From the NCBI RefSeq assembly GCF_003284895.1, contig NZ_QMDV01000002.1:124001-188000 (forward strand): a DNA stretch of 64,000 nucleotides, given 5' to 3'. Each line of letters opens with the position of its first letter. Positions within the stretch are counted from its first letter, which is position 1. Below the pieces are notes generated by a model. The model searched no databases. It worked only from the letters and a program-made list of their open reading frames with translations, and was not told the DNA's origin. Of the stretch, positions 26,461 through 34,756 are shown one piece after another. Source of the stretch: Pontibacter arcticus. Its GTDB lineage: Bacteria > Bacteroidota > Bacteroidia > Cytophagales > Hymenobacteraceae. The translations under genes were made by a program, and so were the position numbers.

Positions 26461-28908
26461 TTGCCTTTCAACCCATTTACCATAGACTTACCCGTTCGGG
26501 AAATTATACCTGCCGTTAGGGAGCACCTGGCGGTGCAGAACACGCTGATCGTAAACGCCCCTCCCGGAGCCGGTAAAAGCACTTTGTTGCCGCTGGCTTT
26601 GCTCGATGAAGTATGGCTGACAGGCCAGAAGATCATCATGCTGGAGCCCCGGCGGCTGGCAGCCAAAACCATTGCCGAGCGCCTGGCACAGCTGCTGGGC
26701 GAGGAGGTTGGTCGGACCGTCGGGTACCGCATACGTTTCGAGACGCGCATCTCCGATAAAACCCGCATCGAGGTCGTAACCGAAGGCATCCTCACCCGCA
26801 TGATCCACAGCGACCGTGCGCTTACGGGTGTGGGCATTGTGATCTTCGACGAGTTTCATGAGCGCAGCATCCATGCCGATGTAGCCATGGCCCTGAGCCG
26901 GGAAGCGCAGCACACGCTTCGCCCGGATTTGCGCATCATGGTGATGTCAGCGACGCTGGATATGCCGCAGCTGACCAAACTGTTGCAGGCCCCGGTGGCG
27001 CAAAGTATGGGCCGCCAATACCCCATCGAAACTTTTTACACCGGCGACGCCGACGACCGCATGCTGCCCGAAATGGTTGCCAGAGTAGTGCAGCAGGCCG
27101 CCAAAGAGCAGGAAGGCGATATCCTTGTATTCCTCCCCGGCGAAAACGACATCCGCAAAGTAGAAGAACTGTTGCGCAGACAGCTCCGCGATTTCAGAAT
27201 ACACCCGCTGTTCGGAATGCTGCCGTTTGGCAAGCAATACGCCGCCATCATGCCCGACCGCGACGGCAAACGCAAAGTGGTACTCGCCACCAGCATCGCC
27301 GAGACCAGCTTAACCATAGAGGGTATTTCGGTGGTGGTGGATACGGGTTTCGGCAAAACTTCCCGCTTCGATCCGAAATCCGGTTTGTCCAGGCTCGAAA
27401 CGGTGCGCATCTCCAAAGACGCTGCCGACCAGCGTGCCGGTCGGGCCGGTCGTTTGGGCCCGGGCACCGCTTACCGCATGTGGAGCAAAACCACGCAGGA
27501 GCGCATGGCCCCGCACCGCACGCCCGAGATCATGGAAGCCGACCTGTCGTCGCTGGTGCTGGACATGGCGCAGTGGGGCATTACCGATATCCGTCGCCTG
27601 ACCTGGCTGAACCCGCCACCGCGCGCCGCGTTGCAATACGCTACCGAGATGCTGCACCATTTGCAGGCGCTGGAGCATGGCCGCATTACGGCGCATGGCC
27701 AGAAAATGCACGCGTTGCCTTGTCACCCGCGTATTGCCCACATGCTGCTGAAAGCCGACGAAACCGACCAGGTGGCGCTGGCAAGCGATATTGCCGCCAT
27801 CCTGGAAGAGCGCGACCCACTGGACCGCAACGCCGGCATCGACATTAATTTAAGAATAGAAGCCCTGAGAAGGTATAGAAAAGAGCAGGGACAGGGCAAG
27901 AAATTCGGGAAGATCGAGAAAGTAGCGCGTTCGTACCGTTCGTTGTTCAGCATTGAGCCGGATAACAGTAAATTCGATGAATATGAAACCGGCGTTTTGT
28001 TAACACATTGCTACCCCGAGCGCATTGCCTACGCCCGCCCCGGTAACAACGCGCAGTTCCAGCTGGCGAATGGCAAATACGCTTCTGCCGGACACCGCGA
28101 CGACCTGGCCCACGACCCTTGGCTGGCGATTGCGCACCTGCACGCCGGCAACGAAGACAACCCGGGCCGTATTTTCCTGGCTTCGCCGCTTAACCCCCGC
28201 GATCTGGCTCCGCTCGTAAAACAGCAGGAAAGCTACCACTGGGATGTAAATGACGGCGAACTGACCGCTTCGATGGATACCCGCATTGGCAGCATCGTGC
28301 TGCAAAGCAAACCCCTGCCTGCCCCCGACGAGAAGCACCGCGTGCCTGCCATGTCCGAGGCCATCAAAGTGGAAGGCGAGCACCTCCTGGATTTTAACGC
28401 CGACGTAACGCAATGGCAAAACCGCGTGCTGAGCCTGCGCAAATGGCGTCCTTCCGAAGGCTGGCCCGATGTAAGCACCAGCACCTTGCTCATAACCAAC
28501 CGCGACTGGCTGAAACCCTACCTGGCAGACATCGAACATCCCGATGAGCTGATGGAACTGGAACTACTGCCCATTTTTCAGAAATCCTTAACCAGCGAAC
28601 AACTTCACCGCCTAGATTTGCTGGCCCCGCAAAGTATAAAACTACCGGACGGTTCTTTAATTAACCTGGAGTATAAAGCGGATGGTTCTCAGCCACAACT
28701 GGAGATTCGGTTACAGGATGTACTTAGCTGGGAGCAAAGCCCAACGGTAGACGAAGGCGAAATGACCGTAGAATTACATTTGCTGACTCCCGACCTGAAA
28801 GCAATCACCACTGTATCGGACCTGGCCAGTTTCTGGAAAGGGAATTACCGCGTGATCAAACGGCAACTGGAAGTGGTTTTCCCGGAGGTGAAGTGGGAGC
28901 GGGGTTAG
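26461..28908 (+). CDS. hrpB: HrpB-type ATP-dependent DEAH helicase, TTG start
   Basis: An 815-residue helicase with Walker A PPGAGKST at 34-41, DEFHERS near 124-130 (a DExH box), SATLDMPQL, and the QRAGRAGR motif VI near 321-328, then the long HrpB-specific C-terminal domain ending YRVIKRQLEVVFPEVKW. The reading frame is closed by a TAA at 26431 and contains no ATG before residue 60, so the start must be TTG at 26461, or ATA before it. The AT-rich island stops exactly here, which suggests that the insertion replaced the native promoter and perhaps the start codon. Composition returns to GC-rich from the second codon. HrpB's substrate is unclear even in E. coli. Confidence 0.9.
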   Translation: MPFNPFTIDLPVREIIPAVREHLAVQNTLIVNAPPGAGKSTLLPLALLDEVWLTGQKIIMLEPRRLAAKTIAERLAQLLGEEVGRTVGYRIRFETRISDKTRIEVVTEGILTRMIHSDRALTGVGIVIFDEFHERSIHADVAMALSREAQHTLRPDLRIMVMSATLDMPQLTKLLQAPVAQSMGRQYPIETFYTGDADDRMLPEMVARVVQQAAKEQEGDILVFLPGENDIRKVEELLRRQLRDFRIHPLFGMLPFGKQYAAIMPDRDGKRKVVLATSIAETSLTIEGISVVVDTGFGKTSRFDPKSGLSRLETVRISKDAADQRAGRAGRLGPGTAYRMWSKTTQERMAPHRTPEIMEADLSSLVLDMAQWGITDIRRLTWLNPPPRAALQYATEMLHHLQALEHGRITAHGQKMHALPCHPRIAHMLLKADETDQVALASDIAAILEERDPLDRNAGIDINLRIEALRRYRKEQGQGKKFGKIEKVARSYRSLFSIEPDNSKFDEYETGVLLTHCYPERIAYARPGNNAQFQLANGKYASAGHRDDLAHDPWLAIAHLHAGNEDNPGRIFLASPLNPRDLAPLVKQQESYHWDVNDGELTASMDTRIGSIVLQSKPLPAPDEKHRVPAMSEAIKVEGEHLLDFNADVTQWQNRVLSLRKWRPSEGWPDVSTSTLLITNRDWLKPYLADIEHPDELMELELLPIFQKSLTSEQLHRLDLLAPQSIKLPDGSLINLEYKADGSQPQLEIRLQDVLSWEQSPTVDEGEMTVELHLLTPDLKAITTVSDLASFWKGNYRVIKRQLEVVFPEVKWERG

Positions 28909-28923
28909 TGCAGTCCCGGATCC

Positions 28924-29417
28924 AACCACCCCCAACCCCTCCTTATCCAAGGCGGGGAGTTTTTACTTACCACTTTACCTGTTTGTACCGTTTAAGTTAA
29001 GTGCAAAGTATAAACTGATTGAATATGTTGCATAACAGGAAATATTTGAAGGAGACCCGTAGGGAACTGAGATGCAATCTTACTCCTGCTGAGGCTGAAC
29101 TATGGAAGCACCTGAAAAGCAGCCAAGTGGCAGGCAGGAAGTTCAGGAGGCAACATAGCATCGGCAACTTTATACTTGACTTTTACTGCCCGACTGAAAA
29201 ACTGGCCATCGAACTGGACGGTCAGCTTAATTTTCACACCGCAGCCGAACAAAGCGATTTGGAAAGAGACAAGGCCTTAATGGCATTAGGAGTGAAAGTG
29301 CTCCGGTTCGAGAACAAAGAAATTTTCCAAAACCTAGAAGCAGTCCTGCAAAGTATAAGCAGTTGTTTTAGCAAGTAAAAACTCCCCGCCTTGGATAAGG
29401 AGGGGTTGGGGGTGGTT
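28924..29417 (+). mobile_element. Putative DUF559 mobile element with 43-bp terminal inverted repeats
   Basis: The left end 28924-28966 and the right end 29375-29417 are perfect 43-base inverted repeats, starting AACCACCCCCAACCCCTCCT outside and ending GGGGAGTTTTTAC inside. Weaker similarity continues outward to about 28911 and 29434. The only gene inside is the DUF559 nuclease gene, whose stop codon lies in the right repeat. No transposase and no clear target duplication are visible. Related gene-less or single copies are at 3795-3920 and 16021-16097. The unit looks like a small selfish element in which the nuclease is the only protein. Confidence 0.65.
29025..29378 (+). CDS. DUF559 family endonuclease (Vsr/PD-(D/E)XK-like)
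   Basis: A 117-residue protein from the ATG at 29025 (a TTG six bases earlier is possible). The family pattern is complete: LTPAEAELWKHLKSSQVAGRKFRRQH, then NFILDFYCPTEKLAIELDGQLNF with the PD-(D/E)XK acids Asp (LDFYC) and Glu (IELDG), and the end GVKVLRFENKEIFQN. Relatives are related to very-short-patch repair nucleases. The stop TAA is part of the right terminal repeat. A catalytic role in moving the repeats is inference; the family is otherwise of unknown function. Confidence 0.85.
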   Translation: MLHNRKYLKETRRELRCNLTPAEAELWKHLKSSQVAGRKFRRQHSIGNFILDFYCPTEKLAIELDGQLNFHTAAEQSDLERDKALMALGVKVLRFENKEIFQNLEAVLQSISSCFSK

Positions 29418-29501
29418 TGACCCGGACCTGTACTATTACACTACAAAAGCTACCTATGGAAGGCAAACCAGCTACCTGCGCATCTTAATCAAAATAAACC
29501 C

Positions 29502-30473
29502 CTACACCCACCAAACAGCTTTCTCATCCAGCTCCAGGTAAACTGTATCACCTACCTGATATTCAGCTGACTCCGTTCTGAGCAGCAACAAAATCTCAGC
29601 GGTCTGCACCTCCAATTCATAATAACTTCCGAAGTAGTGTATACCTGAGATCGTGGCAGGCACACTACTTTTGGCAACCAACTTTATACTTTCCGGGCGA
29701 AGAAGTAACTGCTTGCTCTCAGGAAAAGCGATTTTGAAAAGCGAATTGGCAGCAGCTGCCGGAACCAGGTTATACTTGCCGAACAGCGAAGCGGCATATT
29801 CGTTTACGGGCTCTTTGTAAAGCTGTTCGGGTGAGCTGAGCTGGATCAGTTTGCCTTGTTGCAGCACCATAATCTCATCAGCCCACGAAAGCGTATCGAG
29901 TGGGTCGTGGGAAATGAGGATGCAGGTTATGCCGAACTCCTGGCTGATGTCGTGGATGACGGATTTAAGCACCTTTTTGTGGGCCATATCCAGGTTCGAA
30001 AACGGCTCGTCGAGCAGGAGCAGGTCGGGCCAGGTACTGAGCAGGCGGGCAAGAGCAATGCGCTGCCGTTCGCCTCCCGAAGCCTGGTTTGTTCTGCGTT
30101 TGGCCAGGTGGCTGATGCGGCATACGTCATACAACTGTTTGGCTTCTTCGGAAGTTAGTTTGTTGCTGTACTGCAATACCTGCTCTACACGCAAAAACTG
30201 CGGCAACTCAAATTCCTGCGACAAATAAGCAATATCGGCGTGGCCGGGCACTAGCCTGTCGTGGGGGCCGCGCACTTTTTTATCGTTCAGGTAAACGGCG
30301 CCTGCGCTGGGCTGCACAAAGCCGGCTATGGTTTGCATAAGGGTGCTTTTGCCGGAACCGGTTTCGCCGGCAAGTGCTATCTTCCGGCCTTTTGCCTGGC
30401 TGAAACTGATATTATCAAGTATGGTGGTACCTTCTTCCTCCACAGAAATTCCGGCAACGCGAAGTAATGTCAT
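29502..30473 (-). CDS. ABC transporter ATP-binding protein with TOBE domain
   Basis: A 323-residue ATPase: Walker A AGETGSGKST near 35-44, signature ASGGERQRIALARLL near 131-145, Walker B DLLLLDEPFSN near 150-160, and H-loop LISHDP near 185. After about residue 235 comes a TOBE-type domain with LLLRPESIKL, as in FbpC, PotA or MalK. Such ATPases serve importers of iron, polyamine, sulfate or sugars, but no permease or binding-protein gene is adjacent, so the partner is unknown. It is transcribed toward the DUF559 element and no terminator is visible between them. Confidence 0.85.
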   Translation of the reverse strand: MTLLRVAGISVEEEGTTILDNISFSQAKGRKIALAGETGSGKSTLMQTIAGFVQPSAGAVYLNDKKVRGPHDRLVPGHADIAYLSQEFELPQFLRVEQVLQYSNKLTSEEAKQLYDVCRISHLAKRRTNQASGGERQRIALARLLSTWPDLLLLDEPFSNLDMAHKKVLKSVIHDISQEFGITCILISHDPLDTLSWADEIMVLQQGKLIQLSSPEQLYKEPVNEYAASLFGKYNLVPAAAANSLFKIAFPESKQLLLRPESIKLVAKSSVPATISGIHYFGSYYELEVQTAEILLLLRTESAEYQVGDTVYLELDEKAVWWV

Positions 30474-30716
30474 AAGTATGATTTTGCCTGATGAGACAGA
30501 AGTCCATTTTAATCAACTGTCGCGCAAAGCGTAATTTTAAAGTATAAAGTTAACACATCTTACCTTATCTATTCCTCGGGTAACTTCATTTAGTAATCTT
30601 ATTAAAACCGGTCTGCCCGCGTGCAAGTATAAAACATGTCCTGTTTAAAAGTATAACCGAAAAAAACTCTGCTCCATTGCTTTTAAAAACACCCTGTAAT
30701 CTCAAACCGATAGTCT

Positions 30717-31574
30717 ATGTTAAAGTTAGCATTTGAATTTTTCGAGGTAAACGAAGTAACGCTGCATGTGGCAAGAGCTGGCGATAAATCCGGGGAAACG
30801 ATCGTGTTGCTGCATGGTTTTCCGGAATTCTGGTATGGCTGGCGCAAGCAACTGACTTTTTTTGCTGATCACGGTTACCAGGTTGTAGCACCCGACCAGC
30901 GTGGCTATAACCTGAGCAGCAAACCCCAGGAAACAGAAGCCTATACACTGGAAAAACTGACAGCTGATATTGTAGCATTGATCCGGCAATTAAATAGCGG
31001 AAAAGTAGTTTTAATAGGCCACGATTGGGGCGGCGTGGTTGCCTGGGCCATTGCCATACATTTCCCGGACCTGCTGCACAAACTGGTTATTCTCAATATG
31101 CCACACCCGGCTATTATGCAGCAGCACCTCAGAAGTAACCCAAGGCAGATGTTCCGAAGCTGGTATGCTGCTTTTTTTCAGATTCCAGTGTTACCCGAGC
31201 AGGCAGCGCAGGCTTTCGACTTTAAGCTGTTGGAACAAAGTATGGCCGGCACGGCAAACGCAGGTACTTTTTCAGAAGAAGATCTGGCCACTTACCGAGA
31301 AGCGTGGGAGCAACCCGGCGCGCTCACAAGTATGATCAACTGGTACAGGGCATTTAAATACACAAAACTTGAGCTGGATAAAGATATAACCGTGCCTACC
31401 CTGATGCTCTGGGGAAAGAAAGATGCCTTTTTAGGTGCTGAAATGGCCCTGCCAAGTATAAACCGCTGCACCAATGGCAAACTGCTTTTTCTGGACCAAG
31501 CCACGCATTGGCTGCACCACGAAGAACCCGAGAAAGTGAACCAGGAGATTATTGCTTTCTTAAAATCAACATAG
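30717..31574 (+). CDS. Alpha/beta-fold hydrolase, epoxide-hydrolase type
   Basis: A 285-residue enzyme. HGFPEFWYGW at 33-42 forms the oxyanion region of epoxide hydrolases. The nucleophile elbow is GHDWGG with Asp103, which separates this group from serine esterases. LVILNMPHP is the usual segment after the elbow, and the base would be His264 in THWLHHEEP. The cap domain lies between about 130 and 215. By family knowledge it opens epoxides, or less often dehalogenates. Monocistronic; the stop is eight bases from the stop of the convergent lipoprotein gene. Confidence 0.85.
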   Translation: MLKLAFEFFEVNEVTLHVARAGDKSGETIVLLHGFPEFWYGWRKQLTFFADHGYQVVAPDQRGYNLSSKPQETEAYTLEKLTADIVALIRQLNSGKVVLIGHDWGGVVAWAIAIHFPDLLHKLVILNMPHPAIMQQHLRSNPRQMFRSWYAAFFQIPVLPEQAAQAFDFKLLEQSMAGTANAGTFSEEDLATYREAWEQPGALTSMINWYRAFKYTKLELDKDITVPTLMLWGKKDAFLGAEMALPSINRCTNGKLLFLDQATHWLHHEEPEKVNQEIIAFLKST

Positions 31575-31581
31575 TCTGGCA

Positions 31582-31998
31582 TTAAAGTTCATACGGATTT
31601 TCAATCCATAGTTTCCGGGCTACCCCAACGCCGGTCATACTTCCTTTGCCCCCGCCGCGAAGTATAATTGCCACCCGTTGCCCTTGCTGCAATTCGCTTA
31701 AACTGATGGTTTGTCCGTCCAGTCCGAACATTTGAGAGGTAGGCAGCACCAGTACATAGGCCCGGTTATAACGCGAATCGGCGGTGGTCGTAAAGCCTTC
31801 AATTTCCAGCATCACCTGTCCCTGGTCGTAACGCCGCATCACAATACTGCCTCGTATATCCACGCGTTTAGGGGCCAGACTTTGAGAAGCTGCTGTTTCG
31901 GTGCCTGCGTTTGTAGCGCGGGTGCTGGTCTGGCAGGCGGTTAAGGTTAGTAGGACAAGTATGAATAATTGACCGAATCCCTGTTGTATGTACTTCAT
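31582..31998 (-). CDS. Hypothetical lipoprotein
   Basis: A 138-residue protein with a lipoprotein signal (LLTLTAC, Cys22). The mature part (RVDIRGSIVMRRYDQGQVMLEIEG, then RAYVLVLPTSQMFG and SELQQGQRVAIILRGGG) suggests a small OB-like beta-barrel. I recognise no family and no catalytic residues. It lies convergent with the epoxide-hydrolase-type gene. Confidence 0.55.
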   Translation of the reverse strand: MKYIQQGFGQLFILVLLTLTACQTSTRATNAGTETAASQSLAPKRVDIRGSIVMRRYDQGQVMLEIEGFTTTADSRYNRAYVLVLPTSQMFGLDGQTISLSELQQGQRVAIILRGGGKGSMTGVGVARKLWIENPYEL

Positions 31999-32277
31999 AG
32001 ATTAGTTGTTAGCTTATTAAAGTATAACGCATTTGAGCAGGGTTGCGGTTGGTTTTATAGCAAGGCCGTTGAAAGTTTTCTAATGAGGTAGTGCTACACG
32101 CAGTAGGGGCATGGAGTATATAAGGCTAAAAGAAATCAGCAGAAATGGAAACGAAAAGCCAGCTTAAACTTTTGCATTTTTTAGAGTAGGAATGATGCAG
32201 CTTTTGCTCAAAACCAAACCGGAAAGCCGCTCAGCCGTTTAAACAGGAAACAAACGTATAAACCCTAATCTACAACT

Positions 32278-33117
32278 ATGAACAGACAAGATAACGATCG
32301 TTACGATAACCGGAACACTAACTATAGTGGCTACGACGGCTACAACCCCAACGACGACCACTACCACAGCGGTCAGAATTTAACCAACCGTTTCGAGCAG
32401 GAATACAGACGCGAGCATGGTTACGGCAACAGGAACCAAAACTCACCCATCCGCTCGTATCACGAAGGCGACGGCGGTGATCTGTACGAACGCCTGAGCA
32501 GGGAACGCAGCTATGGCAACCAGCAGGATAACCAGTTCCGCAACAGCGGCGGCTATAGTTCTTCCAACAGCTACCAGAACAACGCACGCGATTACCAGGA
32601 CAATGCCCGCTCGGACCGCGGCATGTATAACCGCGATAGCAACCGAAGCCAGGAGCTGCGCGGCAACATCGGCCAGGGGTACGGCGTTTCGAGTTTCGGA
32701 GGCACATCAGACCGTTACAACACATTAAACAGCAGCCAGAACCGGGGCGGCTCAGAATATAACACCTACGACAACAGGCAATCAGATAGCAGCAACCGAA
32801 ACCTGAGCAGCGGAAGCAACAGCGGTAATTTGTACCCATCTTCGCAAACCTATGGCCGTAACTATGCCGATGATTATGGCGAAAGTTTAGGCAATACACC
32901 AGGTTTTACAAGCTTCGGCAGCGGTACCAATGCTAATTATTCGCAAGGCAGCCGTGGAGGCAGTTCCTCCGGAAATAGCTCGTATGGCAACCCATCGGGT
33001 AACTACGGTGGCTCCGGCTCAATGGGAAATGATTCGTATACCGGCCGTGGTTCGAACAGAAGAAATTACTCTTCTTTCCGTCCGGATCACGACTCAGACG
33101 AATACGACAGATATTAA
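32278..33117 (+). CDS. Low-complexity, prion-like N/S/G/Y/R/D-rich protein
   Basis: A 279-residue protein made almost only of Asn, Ser, Gly, Tyr, Arg, Asp and Gln, with almost no aliphatic residues, no signal peptide and no membrane segment. Dense SYGN, NYGGSG, YDNR and SSGNSSYGN units give a composition like the phase-separating tails of FUS-type RNA-binding proteins. The frame is real: the start fits and a perfect terminator follows its stop; two other long frames across it reflect repeat composition. Bacteroidota contain similar disordered proteins of unknown role. I infer that it may form condensates or bind surfaces or nucleic acids. Confidence 0.7.
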   Translation: MNRQDNDRYDNRNTNYSGYDGYNPNDDHYHSGQNLTNRFEQEYRREHGYGNRNQNSPIRSYHEGDGGDLYERLSRERSYGNQQDNQFRNSGGYSSSNSYQNNARDYQDNARSDRGMYNRDSNRSQELRGNIGQGYGVSSFGGTSDRYNTLNSSQNRGGSEYNTYDNRQSDSSNRNLSSGSNSGNLYPSSQTYGRNYADDYGESLGNTPGFTSFGSGTNANYSQGSRGGSSSGNSSYGNPSGNYGGSGSMGNDSYTGRGSNRRNYSSFRPDHDSDEYDRY

Positions 33118-33135
33118 TCCGTTTTTTTAAAGTAT

Positions 33136-33171
33136 AAAAGCAGCCGTTGCCCTTCAGCAACGGCTGCTTTT
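33136..33171 (+). terminator. Perfect hairpin terminator after the low-complexity gene
   Basis: Arms AAAAGCAGCCGTTGC (33136-33150) and GCAACGGCTGCTTTT (33157-33171) pair over 15 bases around CCTTCA, followed by five more T. The stretch 33172-33447 before the sigma factor holds two AAGTATA/GTATAA sites and nothing else I recognise. Confidence 0.9.
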
Positions 33172-33447
33172 TTTTGTACCGCTAACTTATGAACAGGAAC
33201 TACTAAAATGGTAAAAGTATAAACTGATAAATGAGGTGCTGCAACGGGCCACTTTAAAACGGCAGGTATAAAAACATTTTAGTTTGTCCTCTGTTGTAAA
33301 ATCAGGAAAAGGGAAAAATACTTAGAAATAATTGTGCATAATTACGTATCTAACTTCGATAATGAGTCAGGATATGGATTAAAGATTGTTGTATAAATGA
33401 TAAAAACCTGTAATGTGTAAGAACGGGTGGTGGCAAATTAAGGAAAC

Positions 33448-33999
33448 ATGATGCCGGGAATAGATTTGCAGGGAGAAACGGAACAAAGCCTGGTGGCAGC
33501 CCTGCAACAGGGAAGGCAGGAAATGCTGGGTAAATTGTATGATGCTTATGCCCCAACCATGATGGGAGTTATAAACAGGATTGTACAGCAGCATGAACTG
33601 GCCGAACAGGTATTGCAGGAAACATTTGTCGCCATCTGGGAACGTATCGGTATTTACGATGCATCCAAAGACCGCTTATTAACCTGGGGGCTTGCCATTG
33701 CACGGGGGATTGCGCTGGAAGCCGTTAAAACAAATCGTTATTCACCTGGAACGAATCCGTCAGATAAACAACCTGCTCTCCGGGCAACTCCGGATAAAAA
33801 TGTACCTTTACAGCATAACGGCATCGTCAAAAAAGATCTTTGCACGTTGCCGCCGCTTGAGAAAAAAGCGCTGGAGTTATTGTACCTGCAGGGCCGTACC
33901 TGCACCGAAACAGCAGGTGAACTGAACATGACAGTTGATGCATTAAGAAATATTGTAAAAAAGGCTTTCACTCATCTAAAGGCAGAAAAAACTGCATGA
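33448..33999 (+). CDS. ECF-type RNA polymerase sigma factor
   Basis: A 183-residue sigma factor. Region 2 reads LYDAYAPTMMGVINRIVQQHELAEQVLQETFVAIWERI near 30-67, and region 4 reads LPPLEKKALELLYLQGRTCTETAGELNMTVDALRNIVKKAFTHL near 130-175, with the usual helix-turn-helix. It starts with two Met codons; the second may be used. The stop overlaps the start of the downstream gene in ATGA, which encodes a cupin anti-sigma factor, so the two form a regulatory pair. No matching target promoter could be identified. Confidence 0.88.
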   Translation: MMPGIDLQGETEQSLVAALQQGRQEMLGKLYDAYAPTMMGVINRIVQQHELAEQVLQETFVAIWERIGIYDASKDRLLTWGLAIARGIALEAVKTNRYSPGTNPSDKQPALRATPDKNVPLQHNGIVKKDLCTLPPLEKKALELLYLQGRTCTETAGELNMTVDALRNIVKKAFTHLKAEKTA

Positions 34000-34610
34000 G
34001 GTCCCTTTCAGAATTGATGGAATCCGGGGTGCTGGAACTCTATGTGCTTGGTGCCGCCAGCTCAGAAGAAATACAGCTGGTGGATGAAATGGCCGCAACG
34101 CACCCGGAAGTGAGAAACGAGCTGCTGCAGATCAGTGCTACCCTGGAGCAATACGCCCAGACAAGCGCCGTTAAGCCCCGCGCCAGTGTAAAAGCCTTGC
34201 TAATGGCAACCATTGATTACCTGGAGCGCATGAAAAAGGGGGAGTTGCCTGAGTCGCCGCCGGAGTTAACTGCAAATTCCCGTATCAGTGATTTCGAGAA
34301 ATGGCTGAACAGAGCCGATGCTGTTTTGCCGGCACATGCCGATGATATATATGCCAAGCTTATTGGCTACACCCCCAGTGCTACCACCGCTATTGTCTGG
34401 CTTAAGACCCAGTCCGATAACGAGGTGCATGACGATGAATACGAACGCTTCCTGATCGTGGAAGGAACCTGTTGCATCACAGCAGGAGATGAAACGCATG
34501 CCTTAGCAGCCGGCGACTTTTTTGCTGTCCCGTTGCATACAACCCACCAACTGATCGTGACCTCTGCTATTCCCTGCAAAGCTATTCTACAGCGCCTGAG
34601 CGTAGCCTGA
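33996..34610 (+). CDS. Cupin-containing anti-sigma factor (ChrR-like)
   Basis: A 204-residue cytoplasmic protein. The N-terminal helix bundle (ELMESGVLELYVLGAASSEEIQLVDEMAA) is the anti-sigma RskA/ChrR pattern, although the zinc ligands of the ZAS motif (H-x3-C-x2-C) are not present. The C-terminal half is a cupin barrel (YERFLIVEGTCCITAGDETH, then GDFFAVPLHTTHQL with the metal-type His). It is translationally coupled to the sigma gene. In ChrR the cupin senses singlet oxygen; the signal here is unknown and the missing zinc motif is an oddity. Confidence 0.75.
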   Translation: MRSLSELMESGVLELYVLGAASSEEIQLVDEMAATHPEVRNELLQISATLEQYAQTSAVKPRASVKALLMATIDYLERMKKGELPESPPELTANSRISDFEKWLNRADAVLPAHADDIYAKLIGYTPSATTAIVWLKTQSDNEVHDDEYERFLIVEGTCCITAGDETHALAAGDFFAVPLHTTHQLIVTSAIPCKAILQRLSVA

Positions 34611-34657
34611 CGATTTTTTTGAGAAGCTTGTCTCTACCTTCACCAGGAGGCGATTGG

Positions 34658-34756
34658 ATGCAGCATATTACTTTCTTAGCAGGGTTTTTACTGCCTTTAG
34701 TGTACTTTGCTGCTGCTCCTAATCTGGTGTTCTGCTTATTCTTCTTTTCCGAGTAA
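34658..34756 (+). CDS. Possible 32-residue hydrophobic small protein
   Basis: A small frame MQHITFLAGFLLPLVYFAAA plus 12 residues, ending in FFFSE, preceded by CAGGAGG nine bases before the ATG. That ribosome site is unusually strong for this genome. The peptide would be one membrane helix. It follows the anti-sigma gene and its end overlaps the end of the convergent AI-2E transporter gene. I give it low confidence, because 32 codons can occur by chance. Confidence 0.25.
   Translation: MQHITFLAGFLLPLVYFAAAPNLVFCLFFFSE

Noticed and set aside
32318..32899. Reverse frame rich in Cys, Arg and Gly across the low-complexity gene
   Set aside because: It is produced by the repetitive codons of the plus-strand protein (AAC, AGC, GGC, TAC) and has no start or terminator of its own.
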